Shown: positions 36,608 through 47,807 of the stretch, piece after piece
How the letters are laid out: each line of letters begins with the position of its first letter
How positions within the stretch are numbered: the first letter of the stretch is position 1
Assembly: GCF_900044055.2 (NCBI RefSeq)
Contig: NZ_FCOX02000002.1
Coordinates: forward strand, 302,932 to 366,931
Direction of reading: 5' to 3'
Origin: Caballeronia calidae
Lineage (GTDB): Bacteria; Pseudomonadota; Gammaproteobacteria; Burkholderiales; Burkholderiaceae
DNA length: 64,000 nucleotides
Notes under the pieces: model-generated
What the model saw: the letters and a program-made list of their open reading frames with translations, nothing else
The model's database searches: none
What the model was told of the DNA's origin: nothing
Position numbers and translations under genes: made by a program

Positions 36608-37525
36608 ATGGCACGACGCGCACTCATCACGGGCCTTTCGGGCTTCACGGGCCGCCACATGGCGGCGGAATTGACGAAAGCGGGCTATGACGTGTGGGGC
36701 ACTATGACGTCATCGCCCGATGACGAGGTGGCGGAGGCCGTCGGCATTCGGGTCGATCTGCTCGACGCCGACGCGCTCGAGTCCTTCGTCGCGGATGCGC
36801 GCCCGGATGTCGTCGTGCATCTCGCGGGCGCCGCGCACGTCACCGGCAATGCGCCGGGCAGGACATATATGGTGAATATCGTCGGGACGCGCAATCTGCT
36901 TTCAGCACTCGCGGCACTCGACAATACGCCGCGTGCGGTTCTGCTTGCCAGCACGGCGAACGTGTATGGGAATGCGTCGGTCGAGATCATCGACGAAAAC
37001 GTGCCCGTTCATCCCGCCAACGACTATGCTGTGAGCAAGCTTGCGATGGAGCACGCGGCGCGGCTCTGGCTCGATCGCTTGCCGCTCGTCTTCGCGCGGC
37101 CCTTCAACTACACGGGCGTCGGGCAGAGCGAGGACTATGTTTTGCCGAAGATCGTCGGGCATCATGCGCGGCGTGAAGCGCGCATATCGCTCGGCAATCT
37201 CCATATGAGCCGCGACTTTTCGGATGTGCGCGATGTCGTCGCGGTCTACGCGAGGCTGCTGGAGGCCGCGCCAGTAGGCGAGACATTCAATATCTGCTCG
37301 GGACATGGCCATTCGCTCGGGCAAATGCTGCAGATGCTCGCGCGCATAGCGGGATATCAGATCGATGTTATCGCCGATGCGAAATTCATGCGGCGCAATG
37401 AGATCGCGCGGCTGGTCGGATCGAATCACAAGTTGCGGAACGTGATCGGACTGGCGCCGTGCACGCCGATCGAGGAAACGCTCGCGTGGATGTATGAGGC
37501 TATGCGTGCTCGTGTGACGGAATGA
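36608..37525 (+). CDS. bceM: GDP-4-keto-6-deoxy-D-mannose reductase (GDP-D-rhamnose synthesis)
   Basis: A 305-residue extended SDR: 'TGLSGFTGRHMA' at the N-terminus, 'STANVYG', Tyr140-x-x-x-Lys144 ('YAVSK') and 'ARPFNYTG'. With gmd it forms the two-gene route from GDP-mannose to GDP-D-rhamnose. The length and 'NYTG' segment fit Rmd rather than GDP-fucose synthase (WcaG). The start codon is seven bases past the gmd stop. A hairpin follows in the 45-bp convergent gap. Confidence 0.9.
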   Translation: MARRALITGLSGFTGRHMAAELTKAGYDVWGTMTSSPDDEVAEAVGIRVDLLDADALESFVADARPDVVVHLAGAAHVTGNAPGRTYMVNIVGTRNLLSALAALDNTPRAVLLASTANVYGNASVEIIDENVPVHPANDYAVSKLAMEHAARLWLDRLPLVFARPFNYTGVGQSEDYVLPKIVGHHARREARISLGNLHMSRDFSDVRDVVAVYARLLEAAPVGETFNICSGHGHSLGQMLQMLARIAGYQIDVIADAKFMRRNEIARLVGSNHKLRNVIGLAPCTPIEETLAWMYEAMRARVTE

Positions 37526-37531
37526 AGACTT

Positions 37532-37562
37532 CATGGTGCGGTCAACAGCCGAACGCACCATG
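37532..37562. terminator. Stem-loop between convergent bceM and bceK
   Basis: CATGGTGCG (37532-37540) pairs perfectly with CGCACCATG (37554-37562) around 13 bases. No T-tract follows on either strand, so termination is plausible but unsure. Confidence 0.5.
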
Positions 37563-37570
37563 GATTCAGT

Positions 37571-38737
37571 TCAATGCGCCGGCCCCACCGCAATCGCTTC
37601 CTCATAAACCGCAGCCACTCTTCTGGCAATCACGGAACGATCGAAGTTCTCCCACGCATAGCGCTTGCATGCCGCTTCATCCGGCAAATCGAGCCGGCCG
37701 TCGAACGCGGCGATGAGACCATCCGCGATCGCATCAGCGCCCGTCGATTCCAGCACGAGATTTTGCGACAATCCTCTCACCGCCTCGGGCAATCCGCCCA
37801 CGGGCGTCACGAGCACGGGCGTTCCCGAAGCAAGCGATTCCACCGTAATCAAGCCGAACCCCTCCAAGGCCACAGTCGGCACGATACTCACATCCGCCGC
37901 GCGATAAAGCGACGCAAGCTGTTCATCGGGCACGAAGCCGAGCAGACGCACATTGTCATCGAGTCCGGCCGCATCGATGCGTGCCTGCAACTCATCGGCG
38001 AGGCGCCCCTTTCCCGCGATGAGCAGCAACACGTCCGGCACCTTCTGCTTGACGCGCTCGATTGCATCGATGAGCGATTCCAGCCCCATGCGCCTGACGA
38101 GCCTGCGCACCGCGAGCACGATCGGCCGCCCGAGCGGCAATTGCAGGCGTCGGCGCGCTTCGGATCGCGTCATCTTCAGATCGAACTGCGCGACATCCAC
38201 GCAACCTGGCACGACGCGGATGCGCTCCTCCGGCACGCCGTAGCGCGCGTTCAATATCTGCCCGAAGGCTTCCGACAACACGATCAAACGCGACGAACGC
38301 GCATACACGCGCCGCTCCAGCATGAACTTCGCGCGCTGACCCAGCGAGTCGGACCCTTCGACATGACTCTCATCCGCCCAAGGCCCCTGAAAATGCGAAA
38401 CCTGCGCGATGCCGCGCGTCACGTCGAGACCCGGAAACGTATAAAGCGCGAAATGCGAGGACACGACGTCGGGCCGCTCGTCGCGCAAGGTCTCGCGCAA
38501 CGCACTGCGCGCATTCATCAGGCGACGCGGCAACGACTGCGCCGCCGGCCCGAAGCCGCGAATCGCGCCGCCCGTATCGGCAGCGACACGCGGCGACCCC
38601 GCGACCACGCCACGCACTTCGACACCCACCGCCGGCAATGCGCCGACCAGCGTGTAATACATGCGGTCGAGTCCGCCCGCGCGCTCGGGAAACCAGTGCA
38701 TTCCGATTTGCAGCGACTTGATGCATTGCGTGCTCAT
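37571..38737 (-). CDS. bceK: Glycosyltransferase family 4 (BceK-like)
   Basis: A 388-residue retaining GT-B enzyme: 'MHWFPERAGGLDRMYYTL' gives the acceptor-side glycine loop, 'VVPGCVDVAQF' and 'VLAVRRLVRRMGLESLI' the hinge, and 'EGFGLITVESLASGTPVLVTPVGG' the E-x7-E donor site. It adds one sugar of the lipid-linked repeat. The start at 38737 has AGGA nine bases upstream; the longer frame only overlaps the previous gene. It is last in the nine-gene bceB-to-bceK transcript. The symbol is by gene order. Confidence 0.88.
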   Translation of the reverse strand: MSTQCIKSLQIGMHWFPERAGGLDRMYYTLVGALPAVGVEVRGVVAGSPRVAADTGGAIRGFGPAAQSLPRRLMNARSALRETLRDERPDVVSSHFALYTFPGLDVTRGIAQVSHFQGPWADESHVEGSDSLGQRAKFMLERRVYARSSRLIVLSEAFGQILNARYGVPEERIRVVPGCVDVAQFDLKMTRSEARRRLQLPLGRPIVLAVRRLVRRMGLESLIDAIERVKQKVPDVLLLIAGKGRLADELQARIDAAGLDDNVRLLGFVPDEQLASLYRAADVSIVPTVALEGFGLITVESLASGTPVLVTPVGGLPEAVRGLSQNLVLESTGADAIADGLIAAFDGRLDLPDEAACKRYAWENFDRSVIARRVAAVYEEAIAVGPAH

Positions 38738-38762
38738 AGACGTTCGTCCTGTTCGAAAGTGA

Positions 38763-39947
38763 TCAAGCGCGCGATTGCGCCGACGCTGCGTTCGAAGGCG
38801 CAGCCGCGTTGTTGCGCTCGCGCTGCGAGAAGTTGCGATAAAGATCGAGATAGCGCCGCGCCATGCGCGCCCAGTTGAAGCCTGCTGCAAGTTCGCGCGC
38901 CGCCTTTCCCATGCGCGCGCGCCGCTCCGGCGACGAAACCAGCTCGCCGATCGCTTGCGCGAGCGCGGTCGCGTCGTCGGGATCGTCGAGCACGATGCCG
39001 CAGTCTTCACCGATGATCTCCGCGCCGCCCGCCGTAATCGCCGTGATCACGGGCAGGCCGGCCGCGAGCGCTTCGAGCAGTGCGAGACTCATCGCTTCAT
39101 AGCGCGACGGAAAGACGAACGCATCGACGGAGCGCATGAGCGTCGGCATATCTTTCACGAGCCCGAGAAAATGCACGCGATCGGCAATGCCCAACGCGCG
39201 CGCCTTATCCGGATAAGGACTGCCCGGTAGAGAACCCGCCACGACGAGTTGCACATGCGCCGGAAGCGAAACGAGCGCATGAAGCACGGTCTGCAGATTC
39301 TTGCGCGGCGTGCGTAGATCGCCGACGAAGAGCAGAAGGAACGCATCGCTCTTCAGCTTGAACGCATCACGATCAGGTTTGGCCAGACTGAAGGCTTTCG
39401 TATCGACGCCGTTATAAACGACTTCGACACGCTCCTTATCGATGCCGCCCGCGCGAATCTCCTGCGCCACTTTCTCCGACACCGCCGCGACCACGCGCGA
39501 GCGTCGATACGCCCACGCTTCGAGCCATGCGTTCAGACGGCTATAGACCACCTGATAGGCGGACCACGCGCCGCCGCTCAAGCGGAACGGATAGTAAGGG
39601 CTCTTCATCCAGCCGCCATGCACGAAATGCGCGGTGTTCACATCGGCGCGCGACCAGGTGATGAAGCCGTTGACATGCAGCACGTCGTATTCGCCGCGAT
39701 GCGTGCGCAGCCAAATCGCGCTCTTGATCGCAAATACCTGCTGCTTGACGAGGCGCGTCGGCCATGCGCGGCCCGGAAGCACGCGCACCCAGCGCAAGCG
39801 CGCATGCTCCAGCAACTCGGGCGCGACGTGCGATGCAACGAGCGTGACCTCGTGCCCTTCGGCGAGCGCCGCGCGCGCGATTTCGTAATTGACGCGCCCT
39901 TGTCCGTCGTTATGTCGCACGACGTGCGTGACGATCGCGATTCTCAT
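38763..39947 (-). CDS. bceJ: Glycosyltransferase family 4 (BceJ-like)
   Basis: A 394-residue GT-B enzyme: 'IAIVTHVVRHNDGQGRVNYEIA' start, 'VVYNGVDTKAF', 'LLLFVGDLRTPRKNL' and donor site 'YEAMSLALLEALAAGLPVITA'. It is expected to transfer one hexose to the growing lipid-linked oligosaccharide at the inner membrane. Its start lies 38 bases inside the end of the polymerase gene, a larger overlap than elsewhere in the operon, with AAGG as ribosome site. Confidence 0.88.
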   Translation of the reverse strand: MRIAIVTHVVRHNDGQGRVNYEIARAALAEGHEVTLVASHVAPELLEHARLRWVRVLPGRAWPTRLVKQQVFAIKSAIWLRTHRGEYDVLHVNGFITWSRADVNTAHFVHGGWMKSPYYPFRLSGGAWSAYQVVYSRLNAWLEAWAYRRSRVVAAVSEKVAQEIRAGGIDKERVEVVYNGVDTKAFSLAKPDRDAFKLKSDAFLLLFVGDLRTPRKNLQTVLHALVSLPAHVQLVVAGSLPGSPYPDKARALGIADRVHFLGLVKDMPTLMRSVDAFVFPSRYEAMSLALLEALAAGLPVITAITAGGAEIIGEDCGIVLDDPDDATALAQAIGELVSSPERRARMGKAARELAAGFNWARMARRYLDLYRNFSQRERNNAAAPSNAASAQSRA

Positions 39948-41436
39948 TGGCTGGCCCTTGAAGGTGAAGGAAGAAAGCATTGCGGCGACGCGTGAGCTTC
40001 GCGTGATGGCGCGCGGCGATGATCGAGAACAGGGACGTGAAGAGCAGCGAGCCGCCCGTGCTCACGAACGTGTTGGCGAAGAGCAGAATGCCGATCATCG
40101 AAAAGGCAAGGCTCAGGGCGGCCTGCGCGAATTTGTCGTCGCGTAGCGAGAACGAGGCGCGCAATGCACGCACGAGCAACAGCGCGACGCCCGCCGTGTA
40201 AAGCAGACCGCCCGGCCATCCGAGCACGAACGGCACGTTCATCACGCCGCTGTCGAAGCTGCCGTATTTGCTGAGATCGCCGTTCGCGCTCGCGAGTTTC
40301 GTCGATGTGCCCGTCGCGCCGAAACCTTCGCCCGTTACATCGGTGAAGGCCGTGACCATGAACGTCGTATAGAACTCGTTGCGCGCGGCATAGCTGCTGT
40401 CGTCGCTCAGGTTGGTCATGGTTTGCAGGCGCGTGCCGAGCCGATCCGCGATGGGACCGATCGTCATCAACGGCACCGACAGCGCGACGAGCACGATCGC
40501 GCCGAGCAGAATGCGCAAGCGCACGCGATTGCTCGCCTTGACGAGCTGCAGCGCCATGGAGATGATCCATCCGCCCCACGCGGAGCGCACGAGCGACAGC
40601 CCGAACGACACGAAGCCGAGGCCGCCCGCGACCCAACGGGCGCGCTGCGTGCCGGCCATGACGAAGGTGAGTGCGGCCATTGCGACGAGTGCGAACGGCC
40701 CCGATGAATTCATCGTGCTGAACACGCGCACGCCGAGCGGCACCGGCTCGCCTTGCGAGGCCATCTGCGAGCCGATCATCCAGAGCGAATCCCACGGCGG
40801 CATGATGAAGAACTGCACGATGCCATACGCGCCCATCACCAGCAGGCCGTAAATGAAGGTGTCGAGCAGCACTTTGCGATACTTCGGATACTCGTGCGCG
40901 TTCACCATGATATGAAAGCCGATCAGCACCGGATACAGCCAGTTCGCGAGATCATAGGTCGCGGCCATCGGTCCGCTCGACGCGACGCCGATCAGGTACG
41001 CATACGCGATGCCGAGCAGCATCAGCAGCATCGGCAGGCCGCGCCGTTGCGCGAGCACGCGGTATTGCCGCAACAGCGTGATGCCGCAGATCATCGTGAC
41101 GACGAGCGGCGCGATCTGGATCAGGCTCGTCGGCGTGAACGCGCCTTTGCCCCAGTCCGCGAGACGCCGCACTTCAGGGCTCAGGAACCAGACCCACCAC
41201 ATGAAGCCCATATAGCGCGCCGGGCTTTTGAAATAGAGCCACAGCGCGGCGAGCGTCGACATCAACGGGAATGCGAGCGTGAGCACGGTGCCCTGGCGCG
41301 CGAGCACGAGCAACGCGGTCAGGCTCCAGACGACAGCCTGCGCGGTCCATTCGGGCGGACCCTTGCGCGCCGCGCGCATCGTGCCGATGCGGCCGGCCAG
41401 ATCGCGCGGTGCGCGCGGCAGCGACGATGCGTTCAT
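39910..41436 (-). CDS. bceI: O-antigen/EPS polymerase (Wzy-like, BceI-like)
   Basis: A 508-residue membrane protein with about eleven hydrophobic segments and a large central periplasmic loop, the usual Wzy topology. The sequence 'GFGATGTSTKLASANGDLSKYGSFDSGVMNVP' (in pieces) lies in the loop with conserved Gly and Asp. It should link repeat units at the periplasmic face. Start 41436 (MNASSLP) is chosen because upstream residues are Arg-rich and overlap the GT2 gene. Wzy proteins are weakly conserved, so context carries weight. Confidence 0.82.
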   Translation of the reverse strand: MNASSLPRAPRDLAGRIGTMRAARKGPPEWTAQAVVWSLTALLVLARQGTVLTLAFPLMSTLAALWLYFKSPARYMGFMWWVWFLSPEVRRLADWGKGAFTPTSLIQIAPLVVTMICGITLLRQYRVLAQRRGLPMLLMLLGIAYAYLIGVASSGPMAATYDLANWLYPVLIGFHIMVNAHEYPKYRKVLLDTFIYGLLVMGAYGIVQFFIMPPWDSLWMIGSQMASQGEPVPLGVRVFSTMNSSGPFALVAMAALTFVMAGTQRARWVAGGLGFVSFGLSLVRSAWGGWIISMALQLVKASNRVRLRILLGAIVLVALSVPLMTIGPIADRLGTRLQTMTNLSDDSSYAARNEFYTTFMVTAFTDVTGEGFGATGTSTKLASANGDLSKYGSFDSGVMNVPFVLGWPGGLLYTAGVALLLVRALRASFSLRDDKFAQAALSLAFSMIGILLFANTFVSTGGSLLFTSLFSIIAARHHAKLTRRRNAFFLHLQGPANENRDRHARRAT

Positions 41437-41527
41437 CGCGTCAGCCCGCGCGACGCGAATACGGCACGGTTGGCGGACGCCGCATCGCTCGCGCCGTGAC
41501 CGCGTTCGAGATGCACGTGCACATGCG

Positions 41528-42493
41528 TCATAGCGTCCTCGCGGCGGGAATCGTCGGCGTGGATGGATTGCTCGCACGGCGAGCTTGCCACGCGCCCTTG
41601 CGTACTGCGCGCCAGCGATCCCACGCGAGCCGCGCGCCGCCGCGCATCGCGACGAGCGCTTGAAAAACGCCCGGATAGACGCGCGTGCCGATCAGCGCGT
41701 ACCACAGCCACGCGATCTCGCGATCGAACGACTCCAGCTCTTCGTTCAGAATCAGGTGGAAGTTATAGGCGGCATCGGTCAGTGCGCCGAGCGTTCGCGC
41801 ATCGCGCCGATCGTCGTCGAAACGTTCGGCCGGGTAGTGATCCACGGCAACGCGCGGGTCGTACATCACGTTCCAGCCCTCGCGCCGCACGCTCATGCTG
41901 AACGCCATGTCGTTGTGGACTTGCGCGCCCGCGCCGCGCAAACGCGTATCGAAGCGCAGCGCCGATACCGCCGCGCGACGATAGCTCATGTTCACGCCCT
42001 TCAACATGCGCACAGGCCGCGCCGCACCGACGCCGAGATGATGATTCCCCTCCACGCGTCCCGTGCGGCGTATCACGCCGACCTCATGACGCGATCCATC
42101 GAGCACGCGGCCTTTCTCATGCACCCAGTCGCGTCCGCCGATCGCGCCCAGACGTTGATCGGCTTCGAATGCGTTTGCAATGCGCTCGATCCAGTCGGGA
42201 TGCGGCGCGGCATCGTCGTCGGTGATCGCGATGATGTCGCCGTCGGCAGCATCCAGTCCGCGATTGAGCGCCGCAACCTGGCCGCCCGCGCCGCTATCGA
42301 TCACGCGCAGCACGAAACGGTTCGCGCTCTTCAATTCGATGGCAAGACGCCGTGCGGTCGCTTCGTCTTCGGGACGCGCGATCACCAGCACTTCGTCAGG
42401 CGTGCGCGTCTGCGCACGCAGCGCGGCAAGACAGCGCTTCAGGTCCGCCGGCCGCCGATAGGTCGGCACCACCACGGAGACTTTCATCGTCAT
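41528..42493 (-). CDS. Glycosyltransferase family 2 (BceG/BceH position)
   Basis: A 321-residue inverting GT-A enzyme: 'VSVVVPTYRRPADLKRCLAAL' opens the Rossmann-like fold, 'GDIIAITDDDAAPHPDWI' is the D-x-D metal site, and 'VHNDMAFSMSVRREGWNVMYDP' the later acidic motif. It sits directly between bceF and the polymerase. Cepacian clusters, as I recall them, have two transferase genes here (bceG and bceH); only one is present, so I leave the symbol blank. Confidence 0.88.
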   Translation of the reverse strand: MTMKVSVVVPTYRRPADLKRCLAALRAQTRTPDEVLVIARPEDEATARRLAIELKSANRFVLRVIDSGAGGQVAALNRGLDAADGDIIAITDDDAAPHPDWIERIANAFEADQRLGAIGGRDWVHEKGRVLDGSRHEVGVIRRTGRVEGNHHLGVGAARPVRMLKGVNMSYRRAAVSALRFDTRLRGAGAQVHNDMAFSMSVRREGWNVMYDPRVAVDHYPAERFDDDRRDARTLGALTDAAYNFHLILNEELESFDREIAWLWYALIGTRVYPGVFQALVAMRGGARLAWDRWRAVRKGAWQARRASNPSTPTIPAARTL

Positions 42494-42516
42494 TTATCGC
42501 TCTCCTCTGACACGCG

Positions 42517-44736
42517 TCATGGGCCGACGTACTCTTCGACCGCCGCAAAATAGGCGCGGCCATAGCCGCGAGCGCGCTGCGGCGTGCCGTTGAGAATCGC
42601 GCCCCGCACCGCGATATCCACCGTGCGCAAGCGGCGCGATGCCTCAGTGATCTCCGCTTCGTTGTGCGCGCCCGAGCGCAGCACGAGGAAATTCGTTCCC
42701 GCGAACTTGCCGACGATCAACGCATCGGTCACGGCGAGCACGGGCGGCGTATCGATGAGAACCGCGTCGTACGTCCGTCCGAGCGCGTCGAGATATTGCT
42801 GAAGGCGCGGCGACATCAATAGCTCCGACGGATTCTCGGGCCGCTTGCCCGCCGCGATGAAATCGAGCGAGGGAATGCGCGTCGTGCGGATCGCTTCTTC
42901 GAGGCTTGTCGATCCCGCGAGCAATTCCGCGAGACCCGGCACGCGTTCGCCGTCGAACGAACGCTCGAGCTTGCCGCGCCGCATATCGCCGTCGATGAGC
43001 AATACCTTCTTGCCTGTCGCCGCGAGCAATACCGCGAGGTTCATCGTGAGAAAGCTCTTGCCGACGCCCGATGCCGGGCCCGTCATCATCACCACGCGAT
43101 TACGCGCTTCCATCAACGAGAACTGAATCGACGTGCGCAGGCTGCGCATGATTTCGACGCAGACATCGTTGGGGCGCATCGTCGCGAGAATCGGCGCTTC
43201 GTGGTCGCGCTCGCGGCGGCGCTTCGCATCGGTATCGAACTTCGTTTGTTCGATGCTTAGCGGCACGAGGCCGAAGATCGGCAATGCGGAAACGCGCTCC
43301 AGGCGCTCGGGATCGTCGATACCCTTGAAGATCGCGCGGCGCGCGAACACGAAGCCCGTGCCGAGGATGAGACCGAGTATCACCGCCGCCGACATGATCA
43401 GCACTTTCTTCGGCTTGACCGGATCGCCCGGACGTAACGCCGCATCGACGATATGCACATTGCCGCCCGTGCCCGCGCGTTGCACCGAAAGCTCCTGCAC
43501 GCGATTGAGCAGCAGCACATAGATGTCTTTCGCCACTTTCGCATCGCGCCGCAACGCGACGGCCTTGACCTCCGATTGCGGCAGATCACGGAAACGCGTT
43601 GCATAGCGCTCGCGTTGCGTTTCGAGTTGAGCGAGCTGCTGACGTGCCGTCGTCAGCGACGGATGCAGATTGCCGTAGCGCTGCTCCAGCGTCGCGATCT
43701 GCAGTCGCAATGCGGAAACCTGCGCTTCGTAGCTGACGCTGCCTTCGAGATAGACCTTCGCTTCGTCGCTTGCATTGATGACGCCCGCCTGCCGCTGATA
43801 TTCCGTGAGCGCCGCTTCCGCATGTTGCAAGTCGGCCTTCAGGCGCGGCTCTTCGGTCTTGAGGAACTCGAGCATCTTGCTGGCGTCGGCCTGTTTGCTC
43901 TCGATATGCTGTCGCAGATAAGACTGTGCAAGCGCATTCGCAATTTGAGCGGCCTTATCGGGATTCTGATTCTCCAGCGATATCTGAATGACGCCTGTCT
44001 GCTTGCCCTGCTCCGTCACGGTGATGCCCGACTGAAAGCTCGCGATAGCCGTGAGATCGTTCGCGCGCATCACTTTGAAACGCGTGCCGTTTCGCGCAAC
44101 GAGCTTCGTCACGAGCACGGTCACACCATTGCCGCTCGCGGATTCGCCGGCTTTGCCTTGCAGAAGCACACGTCCTTGCGAATCGGCGAGTGAATAGCGC
44201 GAATCGCCGAGCGCCGTGAGCATGAGATTCTTGCCCTCCCATTGCGGCTCGACGTCGATCGAATCGACTTCCGTGATCTCGCCGCCCCACGCATACGACG
44301 ACAAGCCGAACCACGGCTTCGCCGGTTCGCCCGGCGTCGCGAAGCGCGCGGCGAGGCTGCCGAGCACGGGCAGCGTCATCGGCGAAATGGAGAAGTTGAG
44401 CCTGCATTGCGCGACGACAGGCGCGACCACGCCGCGGCTCTTGATGATCTCGATCTCGGCATCGGTAGGCAGCGCGCTCGATCCGGCGTTGATCGCCTGA
44501 CCCGTTTGCGTCTGCGTCAACGCCTGCGACGTGTTGTCGTTCGTTTCGACGCGCACGTGCGCATCGGCGGAATACACGGGCTTCGCGATATAGCAGTACA
44601 CGGCGGCGGCCAGCACCACCAACGCAAAGACGCCGATGAGCCCCCAGATATCGTCGATGACGGCCTGAATCAGATTGCCGAGAACGACGTCCTCTTCATC
44701 CGGCTTCGCCAAATAGGGATGATCCTGCATGTTCAC
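42517..44736 (-). CDS. bceF: Polysaccharide co-polymerase/bacterial tyrosine autokinase
   Basis: A 739-residue inner-membrane BY-kinase. The N-terminal Wzz domain starts after a first transmembrane helix (about 33-52), a long periplasmic coiled-coil follows (about 230-420), then a second helix near 450 ('VLIMSAAVILGLILGTGFVFA'). The cytosolic kinase shows Walker A 'GPASGVGKSF', Walker A-prime 'VLLIDGDMRRG' and Walker B 'VLIDTPPVL'. The C-terminal tail has three tyrosines ('RGYGRAYFAAVEEY') for autophosphorylation. It regulates chain length and export with BceD and BceE. Confidence 0.93.
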   Translation of the reverse strand: MNMQDHPYLAKPDEEDVVLGNLIQAVIDDIWGLIGVFALVVLAAAVYCYIAKPVYSADAHVRVETNDNTSQALTQTQTGQAINAGSSALPTDAEIEIIKSRGVVAPVVAQCRLNFSISPMTLPVLGSLAARFATPGEPAKPWFGLSSYAWGGEITEVDSIDVEPQWEGKNLMLTALGDSRYSLADSQGRVLLQGKAGESASGNGVTVLVTKLVARNGTRFKVMRANDLTAIASFQSGITVTEQGKQTGVIQISLENQNPDKAAQIANALAQSYLRQHIESKQADASKMLEFLKTEEPRLKADLQHAEAALTEYQRQAGVINASDEAKVYLEGSVSYEAQVSALRLQIATLEQRYGNLHPSLTTARQQLAQLETQRERYATRFRDLPQSEVKAVALRRDAKVAKDIYVLLLNRVQELSVQRAGTGGNVHIVDAALRPGDPVKPKKVLIMSAAVILGLILGTGFVFARRAIFKGIDDPERLERVSALPIFGLVPLSIEQTKFDTDAKRRRERDHEAPILATMRPNDVCVEIMRSLRTSIQFSLMEARNRVVMMTGPASGVGKSFLTMNLAVLLAATGKKVLLIDGDMRRGKLERSFDGERVPGLAELLAGSTSLEEAIRTTRIPSLDFIAAGKRPENPSELLMSPRLQQYLDALGRTYDAVLIDTPPVLAVTDALIVGKFAGTNFLVLRSGAHNEAEITEASRRLRTVDIAVRGAILNGTPQRARGYGRAYFAAVEEYVGP

Positions 44737-44761
44737 GATTCGATTCCCCTTATCGATTTCC

Positions 44762-45931
44762 TTAGCGCGTCAGCTGCTTCATATAGAAGAGCGTCTGCAA
44801 GGTCGGCAACACCTGGTTGATCAGGCGGTTGAACTGCACCGCGCCCGTCGTGCCCACATAAACCACATCGAGCGGACGAAGCTGGAACTGCGTCGACAGC
44901 AACAGCGAATCCGGCTGCGACATGTCGAGGCGATAGATATCGGGCCGCGACGGGTTGTCGCGCACCCGGCGCACCACATAGATCTGCCGCACGTTGGCAT
45001 CGGTATCGAGCACGCCGCCGGCTTGCGTGAGCGCATCGGCAACCGAGGCGCGGCCGCGCACCATGTTCACCGGCATCGGCGTCTTCACTTCGCCCATCAC
45101 GAAGATGCGGCTGTCGTAGCGGTCCGGAATGTTGAGGATGTCGCCCGCCTGCAGCATCACGTTCTGGCTGATATCGCCGCGATCGAGCATGCCGTTCGCA
45201 TCGAGCACATAGAGCTTGCCGTTGCGCGTGAGGCGCACGCGCTGCAAGTCGGCTTCGGCTGTCGTGCCGCCCGAGCGCGTGATCGCATCGACGAGCGTGA
45301 GCGGCACATCGCTCACCGCGAGCGGACCCGGCTGCTTCACTTCGCCGGTCACCGCGATCCGCTGGCCGCGATACGCGAGCACGCGCACGTCGAGTTGCGG
45401 ATTCTTGATGTACGGCGATAGCGCGGCGGTCATTTCCTCGCGGATCTCGCCCGTCGTCTTGCCCGCGACGCGCATCTTGCCGATGAAGGGAAAGAAGATC
45501 GTGCCGTTGGCGGACACGGTCTGTCCGTAGGGATCGGCCTGCCCCGGCAATGCCTGCGCATAGGGCTGCTGCAACGCGCCTGCGACGGTCTGCGTAGTGT
45601 TGCCGCCGGTCGATAAGGTGCTGCCTTGCGGCGTCGTGAGCTCCGGGTGATCCCATAGCGTGATGCCGAGAATGTCCTGCGGCGCGATGCGATACACGTA
45701 TTGCGAGGCATCGGCGAAACGGGCGGGCGGCAGCGGCTGCGCGGCTTCGGGCGACGCCTCTTCCTGCGCGATGGTGTCGGCCGTGATGAGATGAACGGGG
45801 TACGTGGCCGTCGGTGTCGGGTCCTTGTCTTCGAGTCGCGAGGTATCGAGGAAGTTGCCCGGTGCGGTGCTGCACGCGGACAAGAGCGCCGACATAAAGA
45901 ACGTCAGCAAAAAAGCACGGGTAATCAGCAT
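44762..45931 (-). CDS. bceE: Outer-membrane polysaccharide export lipoprotein (Wza family)
   Basis: A 389-residue OMA protein. Lipoprotein signal with Cys20 ('LLSAC'), then a poly-export domain ('YRIAPQDILGITLWDHPELTTP', in parts) and two SLBB domains ('VAVTGEVKQPGPLAV'-like and 'FVMGEVKTPMPVNM'). It forms the octameric outer-membrane channel. Its start overlaps the end of bceD by seven bases and it is followed by bceF after 25 bases. Confidence 0.92.
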   Translation of the reverse strand: MLITRAFLLTFFMSALLSACSTAPGNFLDTSRLEDKDPTPTATYPVHLITADTIAQEEASPEAAQPLPPARFADASQYVYRIAPQDILGITLWDHPELTTPQGSTLSTGGNTTQTVAGALQQPYAQALPGQADPYGQTVSANGTIFFPFIGKMRVAGKTTGEIREEMTAALSPYIKNPQLDVRVLAYRGQRIAVTGEVKQPGPLAVSDVPLTLVDAITRSGGTTAEADLQRVRLTRNGKLYVLDANGMLDRGDISQNVMLQAGDILNIPDRYDSRIFVMGEVKTPMPVNMVRGRASVADALTQAGGVLDTDANVRQIYVVRRVRDNPSRPDIYRLDMSQPDSLLLSTQFQLRPLDVVYVGTTGAVQFNRLINQVLPTLQTLFYMKQLTR

Positions 45932-46368
45932 ATTTTATTGAGCCATCCAAGCACTAGCCGTTCGATGAGTCCAAAGCTCTCGCGATACGCGGCCTCATGA
46001 CCGCCATACGGGTCCATCACTTCCGAGTCTTCCCACTTGCCGAGCAGATGCACCTTGCCGCGCGTCGTCGGTGCGAGGCGCGCGATTGCGTCGATCTGCT
46101 TGCGCTCGGGCACGAGGATCAGATCGGCTTCCCGCGCCATGCGCCGATCGAGCCGACGCGAGCGATGCGACGACGAATCGAGCCCTTGCTCCGCGAGCAG
46201 GCGCTGCATCGTCGGGTCGATGTCGTCGCCTTCCTGCGCATAGAGACCGGCCGAGCGGAACTCCATCGGCCTCGCACCGCGCTTCGAAAGATGCGCGCGA
46301 AACAGCATCTCCGCAGCCGGACTGCGGCAGATGTTCGCGTGACAGACGATCAGAACGCTTCCGAACAT
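45925..46368 (-). CDS. bceD: Low-molecular-weight protein-tyrosine phosphatase
   Basis: A 147-residue cytosolic phosphatase that should dephosphorylate BceF. The catalytic loop is Cys9-x5-Arg15-Ser ('VCHANICRS') and the general acid is Asp119 in 'DPYGG'. Length fits Wzb/BceD. It is between bceC (nine-base gap) and bceE (seven-base overlap). Confidence 0.93.
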   Translation of the reverse strand: MFGSVLIVCHANICRSPAAEMLFRAHLSKRGARPMEFRSAGLYAQEGDDIDPTMQRLLAEQGLDSSSHRSRRLDRRMAREADLILVPERKQIDAIARLAPTTRGKVHLLGKWEDSEVMDPYGGHEAAYRESFGLIERLVLGWLNKIC

Positions 46369-46376
46369 AGGCGGCG

Positions 46377-47774
<1,398 letters not shown>

Positions 47775-47807
47775 GATCCAACTCCCCGTATGTTTTCCTG
47801 CCCGGTT

